Notes: generated by a model from the letters alone, not told the origin. A stretch of DNA of 64,000 nucleotides from Nostoc sp. FACHB-892 (GCF_014698795.1 NZ_JACJTR010000029.1:32577-96576), one strand, 5' to 3'. Counted from the first letter of the stretch, positions 54,286 through 63,781 are shown. Numbers and translations are program-made.

Positions 54286-54314
54286 TATAAAGCGGTTCTC
54301 ATTTGAGTGAGGTA
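54286..54314. mobile_element. Single end of a family B element
   Basis: TATAAAGCGGTTCTCATTTG and the following AGTGAGGTAC match the terminal repeat of the element at 62496-62659. No opposite end was found nearby, so this is a remnant or solo end. The neighbouring family C element starts 21 bases later. Confidence 0.5.
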
Positions 54315-54334
54315 CGACAACCCCTCCACGCAAG

Positions 54335-54501
54335 CTACGGTGTATACACAAGTATTCTAGAGTTGCACCACAGGCTTTTGATCCCCCCAACCCCCCTTTT
54401 TAAGGGGGGCAAAAAGCTCTCAAAGTCCCCCAATTTATCGGGGGATTTAGAGGGATCAATACACATTTTGCACCCAGCAAAAAGATGTGTGTACACCATA
54501 G
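54335..54501. mobile_element. MITE-like element, family C copy 2 (167 bp)
   Basis: CTACGGTGTATACACAAGT at the left and ATGTGTGTACACCATAG at the right form imperfect inverted ends. Inside is a CCCCCC-TTTTTAA-GGGGGG hairpin repeat. It has the same family ends and size as 51064-51229. The rest of 54502-54874 shows no supported gene. Confidence 0.65.
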
Positions 54502-54874
54502 TCCCCGCAAGTGAGGAGTTTGGACATGATATTAGACATTGCCTCGAATAAAAAATACCTGGTCCATGTTAAAATATAAGAGGTAAATAAACCAAAACTG
54601 ATCATCCTGCTTGTTGCTGTTGTAGTGAATGCACCAGCAATTTTTATTATTCCGTGAATAAAGCACAATGAGCAAACTTGGCTAAATGCTCTTAAAAGTA
54701 TAGTAGACCTCGGTAAATACAGCTACAAATACTTAACTTTTAATACTTTAGCAAAGACTATCAAAGTTATACAGTTAAATTAGTAAGTTTTTTATACACT
54801 GAAGCTTAAATAGCATTAGTTAATAGTATCAATTTCAGCCAAAATTATTTTGATTTTCACCAAACTTTATTAGT

Positions 54875-55912
54875 TTAAAATTTATTAAACTCAGCAGAAC
54901 GACGATAAAGTAACCAGATAAATAGGGGTGAACCCAGCAACGCAGTGACGGAACCTACTGGTAGTTCTACTGCTCCTAGTCTAGAGAGTAAATCTGCAAA
55001 AGTAAGTAACCATGCACCTGCAAGGGCGGAAAGTGGCAAAACAAAGCGATGATCTGTACCAACGATGAGGCGGACACCGTGAGGGACAACAAGACCAACA
55101 AATCCAATCAAGCCACTGATGCTGACTGCACCTGCGGCTAATAAAGTGGCTACACCACCAATTAATAGGCGCGATCGCGTCAACGAAACTCCTAAACCCA
55201 CAGCCAAATCATCGCCCAAAGCTAGCACATTTACCGATCGCGCCAGCAAGCATCCCCCTAGCAATGCAACGATGATGTAAGGGCCAGCCGTCGAAATTTC
55301 TTGCCAACCCCGTCCGTTAAGGCTACCAACTAACCAACTGAGCGCAATTTGAATTTGACCATCTTCAGCTAAAAGCAACAATGTACTTTGTACAGCACCT
55401 AATAAAGAACTCACCGCCACTCCGCCTAAAATCAACCGCTCAACTGAAATTCCTGACCCCGCACGACCGAGCAAAATAACGATCGCTGAAGTTACAATAG
55501 CTCCCATCCACGCTGCTAAAGGAATTGCGATCGGGAATATTTGCCACACAATCATTAGAATCACAATTAATCCAGCACCCGCAGAAATGCCAAGAATAAA
55601 TGGATCAGCAAGACTATTGCGTAACATTCCTTGCAGTAATGCTCCTGACATTCCCAAAGCTGCGCCGACAATGAGAGCAGCCGTAATGCGCGGGAGACGC
55701 AAATCCCAGAGAATTGTCTGTTTAACCGGATCGCCTTGGCGGAGTATGGCTTGCCAAAATTCCGACATACTTAAAGGTACTGCTCCTTGAGAAAGCGATA
55801 GCGCGAGCGTTATCACCAGTGCCGCACTCAGGAGTAAAGCAGCCCAAAGTACGCGGTGTTCAGTAAAAATTGTCTGAAATGGTCTATTCAAATTCCGGTC
55901 TAGTATTTTCAT
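54875..55912 (-). CDS. FecCD-family ABC transporter permease (iron-siderophore/cobalamin type)
   Basis: 345 residues with about nine to ten membrane helices. Family hallmarks are LWDLRLPRITAALIVGAALG, SGALLQGMLRNSLADPFILG, RLILGGVAVSSLLGA, GLIGFVGLVVPHGVRLIVG (the ATPase-coupling loop) and PVGSVTALLGSPLFIWLLYR. It imports ferric siderophore, haem or B12 together with a binding protein and an ATPase. Neither partner gene is adjacent in this window, so it must rely on genes elsewhere. Confidence 0.92.
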   Translation of the reverse strand: MKILDRNLNRPFQTIFTEHRVLWAALLLSAALVITLALSLSQGAVPLSMSEFWQAILRQGDPVKQTILWDLRLPRITAALIVGAALGMSGALLQGMLRNSLADPFILGISAGAGLIVILMIVWQIFPIAIPLAAWMGAIVTSAIVILLGRAGSGISVERLILGGVAVSSLLGAVQSTLLLLAEDGQIQIALSWLVGSLNGRGWQEISTAGPYIIVALLGGCLLARSVNVLALGDDLAVGLGVSLTRSRLLIGGVATLLAAGAVSISGLIGFVGLVVPHGVRLIVGTDHRFVLPLSALAGAWLLTFADLLSRLGAVELPVGSVTALLGSPLFIWLLYRRSAEFNKF

Positions 55913-56068
55913 TAACTATAGTCCGTCCAAAACAAAGCTGCATTTACCTTAAACAGCAATTCATCTCAACACTGACCCTATGAGTTCAGTATTGAGATGA
56001 ATTGCGCGTAAGGACTTTGAGAGGTTTTGTCCCACTTTTAAGGGAATCTAAGATTTTGAAAACACGCC

Positions 56069-56179
56069 CTAGTACCGCAAGGCGGAAGTCAAAAGTCAAA
56101 AGTCAAAAGTCAAAACGAATACAGCATAGGCGTTTCGTTGATTTGGAATGAGTTGTTTTTTGCCGCCGCGCTGTACTAG
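56069..56179. mobile_element. MITE-like element, family A copy 3 (111 bp), overlapping a gene end
   Basis: It starts CTAGTACCGCAAGGCGGAA and ends GCCGCCGCGCTGTACTAG. It contains four copies of GTCAAAA. The last four bases contain the TAG stop codon (minus strand, 56176-56178) of the 2TM gene, so the insertion set that gene's present C-terminus. Confidence 0.8.
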
Positions 56180-56679
56180 ACCTGTAATACCTTAAACCAC
56201 TTATTCAAAACTGTGCTGATGGTTTTCTTTATCTGATGATTACGGCTCCACTTTTGGAATGCCATTTCATACTCTTCGCCTTTGATTTGAAAAGTATTCC
56301 AAGCATCCAGCCCTACAGGCAATCCGCAGAATAGCAAAATGTATAGTGACCAAGAAATTCCGCCACCAGTGATTAAATTTAGCAGTATAAAGAAGCCATT
56401 GAAAACTGCATAATTCCCTAGACGCTTTTGAAATCTTCTAATGCGGTAAGCATCAAAAGCTTTTCGCTGTTCGACTTGACCTTGTTGTAATAGCCAATCG
56501 CGTTCTGCTAACTTTAAAGAATCAGGTGAAATTTCTAACTCAGCAGCAATTTCTAATATCTGCTCATAAGAAAATTCTGTGTCTTTATCGTTAGCTTGAC
56601 GAGCGATCGCTAATTGCAGAATTTGCTGGACATCTTCTTGGCTATAAGAACGGAGGCTCTTGGGTTCAAATGCCGTCAT
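56176..56679 (-). CDS. 2TM domain protein
   Basis: 167 residues. Residues 1-75 form a charged helical region (YSQEDVQQILQLAIARQAND, EISPDSLKLAERDWLL). Then comes a 2TM domain: AFDAYRIRRFQKRLGNYAVFNG, membrane helix one (FFILLNLITGG), a short turn, helix two (SWSLYILLFCGLPVGLDAW), and a basic tail. The 2TM family is of unknown function, sometimes fused to regulators. The stop codon is supplied by the end of a family A repeat element, so the tail may be truncated. Confidence 0.75.
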   Translation of the reverse strand: MTAFEPKSLRSYSQEDVQQILQLAIARQANDKDTEFSYEQILEIAAELEISPDSLKLAERDWLLQQGQVEQRKAFDAYRIRRFQKRLGNYAVFNGFFILLNLITGGGISWSLYILLFCGLPVGLDAWNTFQIKGEEYEMAFQKWSRNHQIKKTISTVLNKWFKVLQV

Positions 56680-56815
56680 AATTCTTTCTCTTATATTAGT
56701 TTTAATAGAAACTTGCTGCCCGATAAATTTTAAGCAGCTACGCTAGTACTATTTCCATTATCCCTCTTAACATTAGCAAATCTAGATGCTGTTCTGGATT
56801 TAATGTATTGGATTT

Positions 56816-57196
56816 TTAACTTTGAGTAAAACAGTTCATTAATACCAGTTTTCTAAACCCAGCCCGGTAAATATTTTCTCCCGCTTCCATAATGATTACC
56901 GTGAGAGTTGCTGTGCTGAGGGTAATCGTACCGGGAAAGTGCCAGTGTTCGTTAGATTTGCCATAATAAAGATTAGGTAAAGCATAGGCAGCAATTCTGG
57001 TATCCAGCTTTTCTATTGCTTTTCCTAGCACCCCCATACGGATCGTAGCATCTACAATCAATGGCAGATGAGGGCCATGTTGTTCAATTGCCCCTACTGG
57101 CTAGATGATCACCGCATTTTCCTTATCTGGCATTGCCTAGATATCAGCCCAGGTGAGGTAAGGAAAAAACCGTTTTGGTGAAATAAAACTGTGCAT
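56816..57196 (-). pseudogene. Decayed creatininase (creatinine amidohydrolase family) gene
   Basis: Reading from ATG 57196 on the minus strand gives MHSFISPKRFFPYLTWADI, stop, AMPDKENAVII, stop, then PVGAIEQHGPHLPLIVDA and on to GKSNEHWHFPGTITLS and FRKLVLMN. The creatininase signatures EQHGPHLP and SNEHxxFPGTI are intact, but two TAG stops (57137-57139 and 57101-57103) stand where Gln (CAG) would fit, and the second half is missing. Only about 127 of the usual 240-270 codons remain. Confidence 0.75.
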
Positions 57197-57380
57197 ATTA
57201 CTTAAATTGTGCCATTTCTATCTTAGCGGTATTAGTAATTAGTCATTAGTTATTTCTCCTCGCCTCCCCACTCCCCACCAAGTATAAAGACTCTCCAAAT
57301 ATCCGAATATGATCAGATATAGCAGAGCATAATAACGAAGTAACAAGCACTAACTAAACAGTAAGAAGGATGTAAATTCA

Positions 57381-58097
57381 ATGGTTGAAGAAAATGGATC
57401 GGTTCGTACCCTATCGGTTGATATTGGCGGTAGTGGGGTTAAAGCTATGGTTTTGGATATTACAGGCAATCCTGTAACGGAAAGGGCGCGTTTAGATACG
57501 CCCCAACCTGCTACACCAGAGGTTGTAATTAATGCAATTGTTGTGTTGGCTGCGGCTCAAGGTGAATTTCATCGGGTTTCAGTCGGTTTTCCCGGCGTGG
57601 TGCGGCGTGGAGTCACGGAAACAGCGGTAAACCTACATCCAGATTGGATCGGATTTGATTTAGAAACAGTATTATTAAAACACTTAAACAAGCCAGTACG
57701 GGTGATTAATGATGCAGATATGCAAGGGTTGGGTGCGATCGCAGGTAAAGGTGTCGAATTGGTGATTACTCTGGGTACAGGGTTTGGTTCAGCTTTATTT
57801 GTAGATGGGAAGCTAGTACCAAATATGGAAATGGGACATCACCCGTTTCGCAAAGGAGAGACTTTCGAGCAGCAGTTAGGGCGTGCAGAGTTAGAAAAAA
57901 TTGGTGAGAAAAGATGGAATAGGCGTTTAGAAAAGGCGATCGCATCTTTGCAACATCTGTTCAATTATGATTATCTCTACATTGGCGGCGGTGAAGCCGT
58001 GAGAGTCAATTTCGAGCTACCGTTAAATGTAAAGCTCATCCCTAATATCACTGGTTTATTAGGCGGTATTGCTTTGTGGCGAGATGAAAAAAGGTAA
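57381..58097 (+). CDS. ppgK: ROK-family polyphosphate glucokinase-like protein
   Basis: 238 residues. The ATP/polyphosphate site is LSVDIGGSGVKAMVLD (about 9-24), the sugar site VRVINDADMQGLGA, and LVITLGTGFGSALFVDGKL and YLYIGGGEAVRVNF complete the actin-like fold. Length and motifs agree with polyphosphate glucokinase, which phosphorylates glucose using polyphosphate. It could feed glucose from sucrose breakdown into metabolism; susA lies close by. Experimental specificity is unknown. Confidence 0.85.
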   Translation: MVEENGSVRTLSVDIGGSGVKAMVLDITGNPVTERARLDTPQPATPEVVINAIVVLAAAQGEFHRVSVGFPGVVRRGVTETAVNLHPDWIGFDLETVLLKHLNKPVRVINDADMQGLGAIAGKGVELVITLGTGFGSALFVDGKLVPNMEMGHHPFRKGETFEQQLGRAELEKIGEKRWNRRLEKAIASLQHLFNYDYLYIGGGEAVRVNFELPLNVKLIPNITGLLGGIALWRDEKR

Positions 58098-58740
58098 AAA
58101 TTTCTTCAGCATTCACAACTGAGCGTACTATAGAGATGTCTAAAGGTGGCCTATGACGCTCTCTACTAAACGCTGCACCTAGCTTACTTCCCCGCAGGGG
58201 TACGAATACTCGCTATCAGCGTTGCGCTTTTTATTAAGGTACTTGTTTTTTAATACTTAAATTTAGTATAAAAAATAACATAAATTAGATGAGAGAATTG
58301 CATAGACATTATATTCAGTGGGTCTATGTAATTTTGTCATGCATTACTCTAAACTCTAGACTGTGCAACAATGTTCTGTAGTTTCATTTTATTGAGTTTG
58401 AAATATACGCTTTCCAAAAATACGACGAAGGTTTATGACCCCCTATGAAAGAAGAAAAATTCTCTGTAATTAAAAGTTTATCATTATTGCAAAATGTTGT
58501 ATTGATCAATACTTAAAAAACTGGCTCTATGAATCCAGTAGTATTTTTACTACCATTCTAAACATGAGAAAATCAGCATATCAAGCGCGATCCAAAGATA
58601 AATAGGCAAAATTGGTTGATAGCATTCCCATATGATCATATAGTATGTTAGTGTCTAAACCGTTGATTTAGATACCATATCTTACAAGTTCATGGCTTGG
58701 TTAAAGATAAAACAAGTACAAAACTAATGATATTAGTCTG
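58098..58740. other. Non-coding spacer, dispersed repeats only
   Basis: A dispersed repeat with CGCTATCAGCGTTGCGC lies near 58210-58240, and a small hairpin CTGG.../CCAG near 58522. The remainder is AT-rich. No gene was supported. Confidence 0.4.
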
Positions 58741-58746
58741 ATTATT

Positions 58747-58800
58747 AGGAGGTGAGCAAATATGATTATGAAAATATTCTCTGAAAAAATTATTAGATGA
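58747..58800 (+). other. Perfect Shine-Dalgarno with an 11- to 12-codon frame
   Basis: AGGAGGTGA at 58747-58755 is fully complementary to the 16S rRNA tail and stands seven bases before ATG 58762, which begins MIMKIFSEKIIR-stop. The TGA overlaps the ATG of a 24-codon frame (58797-58871). A further short frame (58878-58895) overlaps the start of the peptidoglycan-binding gene. It may be a leader-peptide cascade or the relic of a coding start. Confidence 0.4.
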
Positions 58801-58887
58801 CTTTTTTATTTGGTCAGTATGTACTATCCCAAACAGCAGCAATGTTGTTGGTTAAAAGAAATATTGGTTGAAATAAAATGAACTACA

Positions 58888-59448
58888 ATGACTGAAATTG
58901 GCCTGATGATGACGGGCGTGCTAGCAATAAGACAAGCATCTGGGGTCAATTTGCCACAGCAGCAATTAGTTCAGGTGGAAAATGACGCAAAACAGTCAAA
59001 ACAGAGTCAGTTAGAAATAACTGCTCAAGTCACACCACCTGAATTCATGCAGACAGATGGGATTTCTCAGGCTTCTTCCTCAGCGATCGCACCAGAGAAA
59101 CAACATATACTTAAGAAAATCAGCAAAAAGAATCCGGGACTAGCTTCTTCTAATTTAGGTGAGTCTAATAAGTATTCTCAGTCTACAGGTCAAGTCCGTA
59201 CAAAGGCAAAGGCTACAGGACGGTTTCAGAAGTTCAGTAGCCAACCGATGCCGACTCTTTATTTCGGTAGCTCTGGTCTTGCTGTCAGAGTCTTACAACG
59301 GCTGTTAGTGTCTAGCGGTTACGCCCTTAGAGTGGATGGGATTTATGGCGCACTGACAGAAACTGCTGTCAAAGCCTTTCAAAATCAACAGAATTTAGCA
59401 ACGGATGGAATAGTTGGTCAACGAACTTGGCGGGCGTTGACAATTTAA
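58888..59448 (+). CDS. Peptidoglycan-binding domain protein
   Basis: 186 residues. A long Gln/Ser/Lys-rich disordered region (about 20-115) leads to a C-terminal PG_binding_1 domain: LYFGSSGLAVRVLQRLLVSSG, VDGIYGALTETAVKAFQNQQ, and TDGIVGQRTWRAL. Such domains hold proteins to the cell wall. No convincing signal peptide is seen (only a weak hydrophobic IGLMMTGVLAI), which is odd for a wall-binding protein; the true start may have been lost. An inverted heptamer array after the gene (59450-59525) separates it from the convergent susA. Confidence 0.85.
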   Translation: MTEIGLMMTGVLAIRQASGVNLPQQQLVQVENDAKQSKQSQLEITAQVTPPEFMQTDGISQASSSAIAPEKQHILKKISKKNPGLASSNLGESNKYSQSTGQVRTKAKATGRFQKFSSQPMPTLYFGSSGLAVRVLQRLLVSSGYALRVDGIYGALTETAVKAFQNQQNLATDGIVGQRTWRALTI

Positions 59449-59449
59449 C

Positions 59450-59525
59450 TAGGAGTTGGGAGTTAAAAGTTAGGAAAATTTTTATTTTTATAATTCCTAA
59501 CTCATAACTCCTCACTCCTAACTTA
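59450..59525. repeat. Inverted heptamer repeats between convergent genes
   Basis: AGGAGTTGGGAGTTAAAAGTTAGG on the left (59452-59475) is complementary to CCTAACTCATAACTCC and repeats on the right (59502-59522). It can fold into a hairpin that may end both transcripts. Confidence 0.6.
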
Positions 59526-59542
59526 ATTTGATTCTTAACTTA

Positions 59543-61963
59543 TTATCGGTACTTGTGCTGCTCTAATAGTTCTTGCGCTCTTGGCTTGTAAATTAAATAG
59601 AACAAAGCCTCAATATAACGCAACAAATCTTCCCGATTCTCCTTCGAAGTAAAGTTCCAGAAACCATAAATCCGAGCTAGTGATAATAGCTTGCTAGTGT
59701 GAATCTTCCAAGTGTAGGTGCTGTAAACTCGCTCAATTGCTCGCTTGGAAATTTCACCCCAGTAGTTAGGATTTTGTTCGCATTTAGTGATAAACTCCAC
59801 TATTTTCGTGGCTGTCTCTTCTAAATTTGTCGGGTTAATCAAAAACCCATTAACCTTATCTTGAATAATCTCCAGTGGACCACCGAACTGTGTGGCAAAA
59901 GTTGGTAATCCTGAAACCATCGACTCTAAAATTGTCAACCCAAAAGCTTCAAATAAAGCTGGTTGTACAAAAATTCCTTGATGATCGGCAATGACTCGGT
60001 AAATTTCACCAGAATCAGTTTTAGTCAGGCGCACACCCAGCCAACGAATTTTGCCGTGGAGATTGTATTCCTCAATGATTTGGTAGAGTTTGATAATTTC
60101 GTCACGTTCTTCGTTGTCGCCTGATTCTTCGACGCGCAATTTACCCGCCACCAAGATTAAATTGCAATGCTCTTGTAATTCTTTACTTTGACCATAACAT
60201 TCAGCTAAACCTGTGAGATTTTTGATGCGGTCAAGACGCGCCATTGAGAAGAGAGGACGCTTGTTAGGATCATCAAGTTTGCCAAAGATTTGTGTGGGAT
60301 CTTCTAGAGTAAAGAGTATTTCTGCAAGACGCTGGCGATCGCTTTCTACCCGGTCTTTAGTCCGGGTGTAGGGGAAGTAATTATTTTCGTTTACTCCAGG
60401 CGGTACGACGTTAAATTTAGGACTAAATAGTTCAATCCCATTGGTCACATGGTACAACTCCGGCATGGTGAAGCACTTATAAGACTCGTACTGTCCTACA
60501 CTATCCGGTGTTCCCACAATTTCTTGGTAAGTGCTGCTAATAACAAAATTGGCAGCATTCATCGCCAGCAAATCGGCAGTGAATTGCAAAGAAAAATGAT
60601 ATTTATCCTCTAATTCTTGCCAGTAGAGATTACTGAACAAGTATTTAGATTTTTCCAAAGCATGGGCAACATTACACTGGGTAACTTTCAAACGCCGCGC
60701 CAGTAAGAATGCAACTAAGTTACCATCAGTATAGTTTCCAACTATTAAGTCAGGTGTACCTTGAAATTCTGCCCGTAGTTCTTTCTCTGAATCAATGGCG
60801 AAAGTTTCTAGATAAGGCCAAAACTCAAACCGGGAAATCCAGTTTTGAGTCATGTTAGGATTAAATTCCCGTAAAGGCACTCGCAAAATCCAGGCATTTT
60901 CGGTATCGTGGACTTTTTCTAGCCGTTGATTACAAAGCGTGCCATCACTATTGGGAATCAAGCGGCTGAGAATAATCACCTTTGGCTCGACATTTAATTT
61001 CTCTAAACCCGCAAGCATGACATCTTCTTGTAGCTGCTTCTCTAGGCTCTTTGCCTGGTCAAGGACATAAACCACCTGACCGCCAGTATCGGGACGCCCC
61101 AACACTCCCTCTTGCCCAAACCAACCGTGAGCTGATACCAAGACGATTCTAAAAATCATCGGGATACGAGAGATGAAGGCTTCTAACGTCTGAGGATCGG
61201 CAGAATCAATCAATTCATCGAGAATATTAAGGGTTTCCCGCACGCGCCCTGCGGTGTTACCCCAACCTGGTTCAAAACCCATTGTCTGCAATTGGAAACG
61301 GAATTGCTCGTAGGGTTCATCTTCGGGGCGATTGTTAACAAAATCGATAGCTTTCTTAACTTGCTCGGAAAGTTGCTGCTGTGATTGAATGCGATCATTA
61401 ATCAGCAGTTGGACACCGTTGTAATGATGCAGGCGCAAGAAATTCAATAAGCTATCCAGCAGTTGTTTGGAGTCTTGAAATATTTTGCTGGATAGATAGC
61501 GGTTGAGAAACTGTACCCCCTTACCAATATTTTTGGGGTCACGGATGACTGGGGTGTAGTCATAAAATGGGCCGAAGTCCAATTCTAGCAGATCGCCCTC
61601 GTTAGGATGAAATTTGTTTACCAAGCGATCGCGCAGATCCAGTAAATCCTGCACCGTCATCGGTTCAATGCTTAAGTCTGATGTCAACCAATAAACTTCT
61701 TGGCTGGCAATCTTAGAACGGATGATAAAACAGAAGTTTGATTCCTCCTGAATAATTTCCTGAGTATAGTAAATGAGTTTACCTAACTCAGAGGAAGCGT
61801 AAAATTCCTCAGGTTTCTGAGACTTGGAGCAATACTCACCATATACATTAAGTATGTCGTTCCGCAGCAAGTACTTCTTTTCTTGTTGGCGTAATTCACT
61901 AAGAAAGGAACGCAAGTCACTTCTTTCTTCACTATCTAAGACTGCTTGAAGCAATTCAGACAT
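59543..61963 (-). CDS. susA: Sucrose synthase
   Basis: 806 residues from ATG 61963 (MSELLQAVLDSEERSDLR) with GGAG upstream, equal to the usual cyanobacterial SusA length; an in-frame upstream ATG adds ten residues. The N-terminal half is the regulatory/tetramer region. The GT-B catalytic part begins VSAHGWFGQEGVLGRPDTGG, followed by MARLDRIKNLTGLAECYG and ALFEAFGLTILESMVSGLP with the EX7E acids. It catalyses the reversible cleavage of sucrose with UDP or ADP to fructose and NDP-glucose. In Anabaena it acts in sucrose breakdown linked to nitrogen fixation and glycogen. Confidence 0.96.
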   Translation of the reverse strand: MSELLQAVLDSEERSDLRSFLSELRQQEKKYLLRNDILNVYGEYCSKSQKPEEFYASSELGKLIYYTQEIIQEESNFCFIIRSKIASQEVYWLTSDLSIEPMTVQDLLDLRDRLVNKFHPNEGDLLELDFGPFYDYTPVIRDPKNIGKGVQFLNRYLSSKIFQDSKQLLDSLLNFLRLHHYNGVQLLINDRIQSQQQLSEQVKKAIDFVNNRPEDEPYEQFRFQLQTMGFEPGWGNTAGRVRETLNILDELIDSADPQTLEAFISRIPMIFRIVLVSAHGWFGQEGVLGRPDTGGQVVYVLDQAKSLEKQLQEDVMLAGLEKLNVEPKVIILSRLIPNSDGTLCNQRLEKVHDTENAWILRVPLREFNPNMTQNWISRFEFWPYLETFAIDSEKELRAEFQGTPDLIVGNYTDGNLVAFLLARRLKVTQCNVAHALEKSKYLFSNLYWQELEDKYHFSLQFTADLLAMNAANFVISSTYQEIVGTPDSVGQYESYKCFTMPELYHVTNGIELFSPKFNVVPPGVNENNYFPYTRTKDRVESDRQRLAEILFTLEDPTQIFGKLDDPNKRPLFSMARLDRIKNLTGLAECYGQSKELQEHCNLILVAGKLRVEESGDNEERDEIIKLYQIIEEYNLHGKIRWLGVRLTKTDSGEIYRVIADHQGIFVQPALFEAFGLTILESMVSGLPTFATQFGGPLEIIQDKVNGFLINPTNLEETATKIVEFITKCEQNPNYWGEISKRAIERVYSTYTWKIHTSKLLSLARIYGFWNFTSKENREDLLRYIEALFYLIYKPRAQELLEQHKYR

Positions 61964-62495
61964 GGCAACTCCACTAAATGACGATGTTTGCATTGTTGAC
62001 TTTTAAGGCAAGACAAATAAGCCTCTACCTTTTGTTAGACTATATATAAACACGAAATCACACAGATAAATTGTATTTATCTGTGTACCTACAAATATCA
62101 ACTTTTCAGCAGGCACTTAAATCGTGTTCTTCTTTACTTAAAGTATCTATGACTCAGTATTTTTGGCTCTAACTAAAGGAATACAATTTTTATTTCTTTT
62201 GATAGATGTTAGTAAACAACTGCATGATAAAACTTGGGGCACAATATGCCACGCCCTCAATTGCTTGCTCTAATCTTTAGAGTATATCACTTATTCGCGT
62301 GTATCTGATTATCAGCACACGCATAAGGTTAAGATTGACCTGTCAAGCTCTGTAAAATTTGGAAATTAATAATTTACATAAGATATACGCTATTAAAACA
62401 TCTATTCAAACATAAACTTTAACAATAGGATGTTATGCTAAACGCTGTTGATAAAGTTCATGTTTAGTAAATCAACTATCAAAATCCGATTTGAT
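61964..62495. other. susA upstream region
   Basis: AT-rich leader and promoter region for susA on the minus strand. No coding frame, terminator or recognisable operator could be named with confidence. Confidence 0.35.
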
Positions 62496-62659
62496 TATAG
62501 CGGTTCTCGACCCAGTAAAGTACAATTTTGACCTCTCTCCAAACCTCTCTCCTTTTAAGAGAGAGGCTTTGAATTGTTCCCCCTTCCCGAAGCGGGAAAG
62601 GGGTTAGGGGGTTAGGTCTATTTGCATACTTGTACCTCACTAGATTGAAAATGGCTATA
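62496..62659. mobile_element. MITE-like element, family B copy (164 bp)
   Basis: Left end TATAGCGGTTCTC, with GTAAAGTAC inside; right end GTACCTCACTAGATTG then AAAATGGCTATA. These are imperfect inverted ends. The interior consists of dispersed hairpin repeats (CCTCTCTCC...GAGAGAGG, CCCCCTTCCCG...GGGAAAGGGG). The short minus-strand frame covering it is not a gene. Confidence 0.6.
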
Positions 62660-63015
62660 TTGAATTTACTTGATTGGCGAGGGAACAGAAAAGGAAGGAT
62701 ATAGATGTGTACTGATTTTTTCAAAAATCAAATACGAGTTCTATAGGTGTGTTAATAACTTACTTACTGACACAGTTTTGGGGTGAGCGTAGCCCGTTTT
62801 AGATATCTATTTGAGTTTGGGAAGCTAGAGCAAACGATAAATGCTGATTTTTTATTAGTTTTTAATACTAATTGCAATTAAGAGTGATTTAAATACATTG
62901 TCTCTGCTATTGTTATACTTACTAATGAGACATTTATTAAACTTCAAATAAACATAAGAGATGTACAGCTTAAGACCATTGTAAAGTTCAAAAAAACCTC
63001 TATTTTGGATCTGTA

Positions 63016-63450
63016 ATGTATATAAATAATAAATTTCCTACTCATCCTTCATTTCTTCAAGGGCTACGAGTACTCCTTGTAGATAATGATGTCAATTTTT
63101 GCAATTCTTTAACAGCGATGTTGCAATCCTATGGTGTGAACGTGCAAGCGACATTTTTAGGAGAGCTTGCTCTGGAAATATTTGTTCAATGGCAACCTGA
63201 TGTCCTATTGAATGGTATTTCCTCATCAAAGGAGAATGGTTATACTCTGATTCACCAAGTAAGAACACTTACAGGAGAGCGAGGCAAAGCAGTGCCAGCC
63301 ATCGCTCTGACAGGCGCTGTAACGGAAGATATGTATCAACGTTCTCTCTTAGCTGGGTTTAGTCTATGCTTTGCTAAACCTATAGTTATTGACGATTTTG
63401 TTGCTGTGCTTGGCATTTTAGCAATTGCCAATAATCTTCATTTGCGCTGA
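63016..63450 (+). CDS. Degenerate stand-alone receiver domain protein
   Basis: 144 residues. The receiver fold is clear: LRVLLVDNDVNFCNSLTAML, GYTLIHQVRTLTGERGKAVP, AIALTGAVTEDMYQRSLLAGF, and CFAKPIVIDDFVAVL. The acid pair (DND), Thr and Lys are kept, but at the phospho-acceptor site QPDVLLNGISSSKENG has Gly where Asp belongs. It is therefore unlikely to be phosphorylated in the normal way and may act as a constitutive partner. The next gene, of CheB type, starts 332 bases later on the same strand. Confidence 0.88.
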   Translation: MYINNKFPTHPSFLQGLRVLLVDNDVNFCNSLTAMLQSYGVNVQATFLGELALEIFVQWQPDVLLNGISSSKENGYTLIHQVRTLTGERGKAVPAIALTGAVTEDMYQRSLLAGFSLCFAKPIVIDDFVAVLGILAIANNLHLR

Positions 63451-63781
63451 TGCTAACTAGCTCTAATTAGTGTCTAACGATAAAATGTGTGTTTAAACTC
63501 AATTAGTTTTACTTTTCAATAGCGGAATCATTGGTATTGCGTTTATTCTAGTTTTATACTTTTTGCCAGTGATTTAGATTCAGGAAAATTAAAATTGTTT
63601 ATAGTTTATATTTTTTGAATATTCAGATAAATATTTTTTTCATAAATAAAATTAGGGTGCTGTTAAAAAAGTAGCGAAGGTCAAAAAATATATTTTCTTC
63701 CTGCCTCCTACTTTTATTTGATAAACCAACTTAAAATATAAACCTTAGTGGCCAAAGTATTGCGGTACTAAACTTCATCCT
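63451..63781. other. Spacer before the CheB-type gene
   Basis: AT-rich with no gene. An isolated TTGCGGTACTA at 63760-63770 is the inverse of the family A element terminus (TAGTACCGCAA), but no partner end is present. Confidence 0.35.

Noticed and set aside
54303..54551. 82-codon plus-strand frame
   Set aside because: It lies wholly within the family B and C repeat ends and their hairpins; the sequence is translated repeat.
62479..62724. 81-codon minus-strand frame upstream of susA
   Set aside because: Covers the family B element and dispersed CCTCTCTCC repeats; not protein-like.
63760..63770. Fourth family A element end (TTGCGGTACTA)
   Set aside because: Only 11 bases match and there is no partner end; a chance match is possible.
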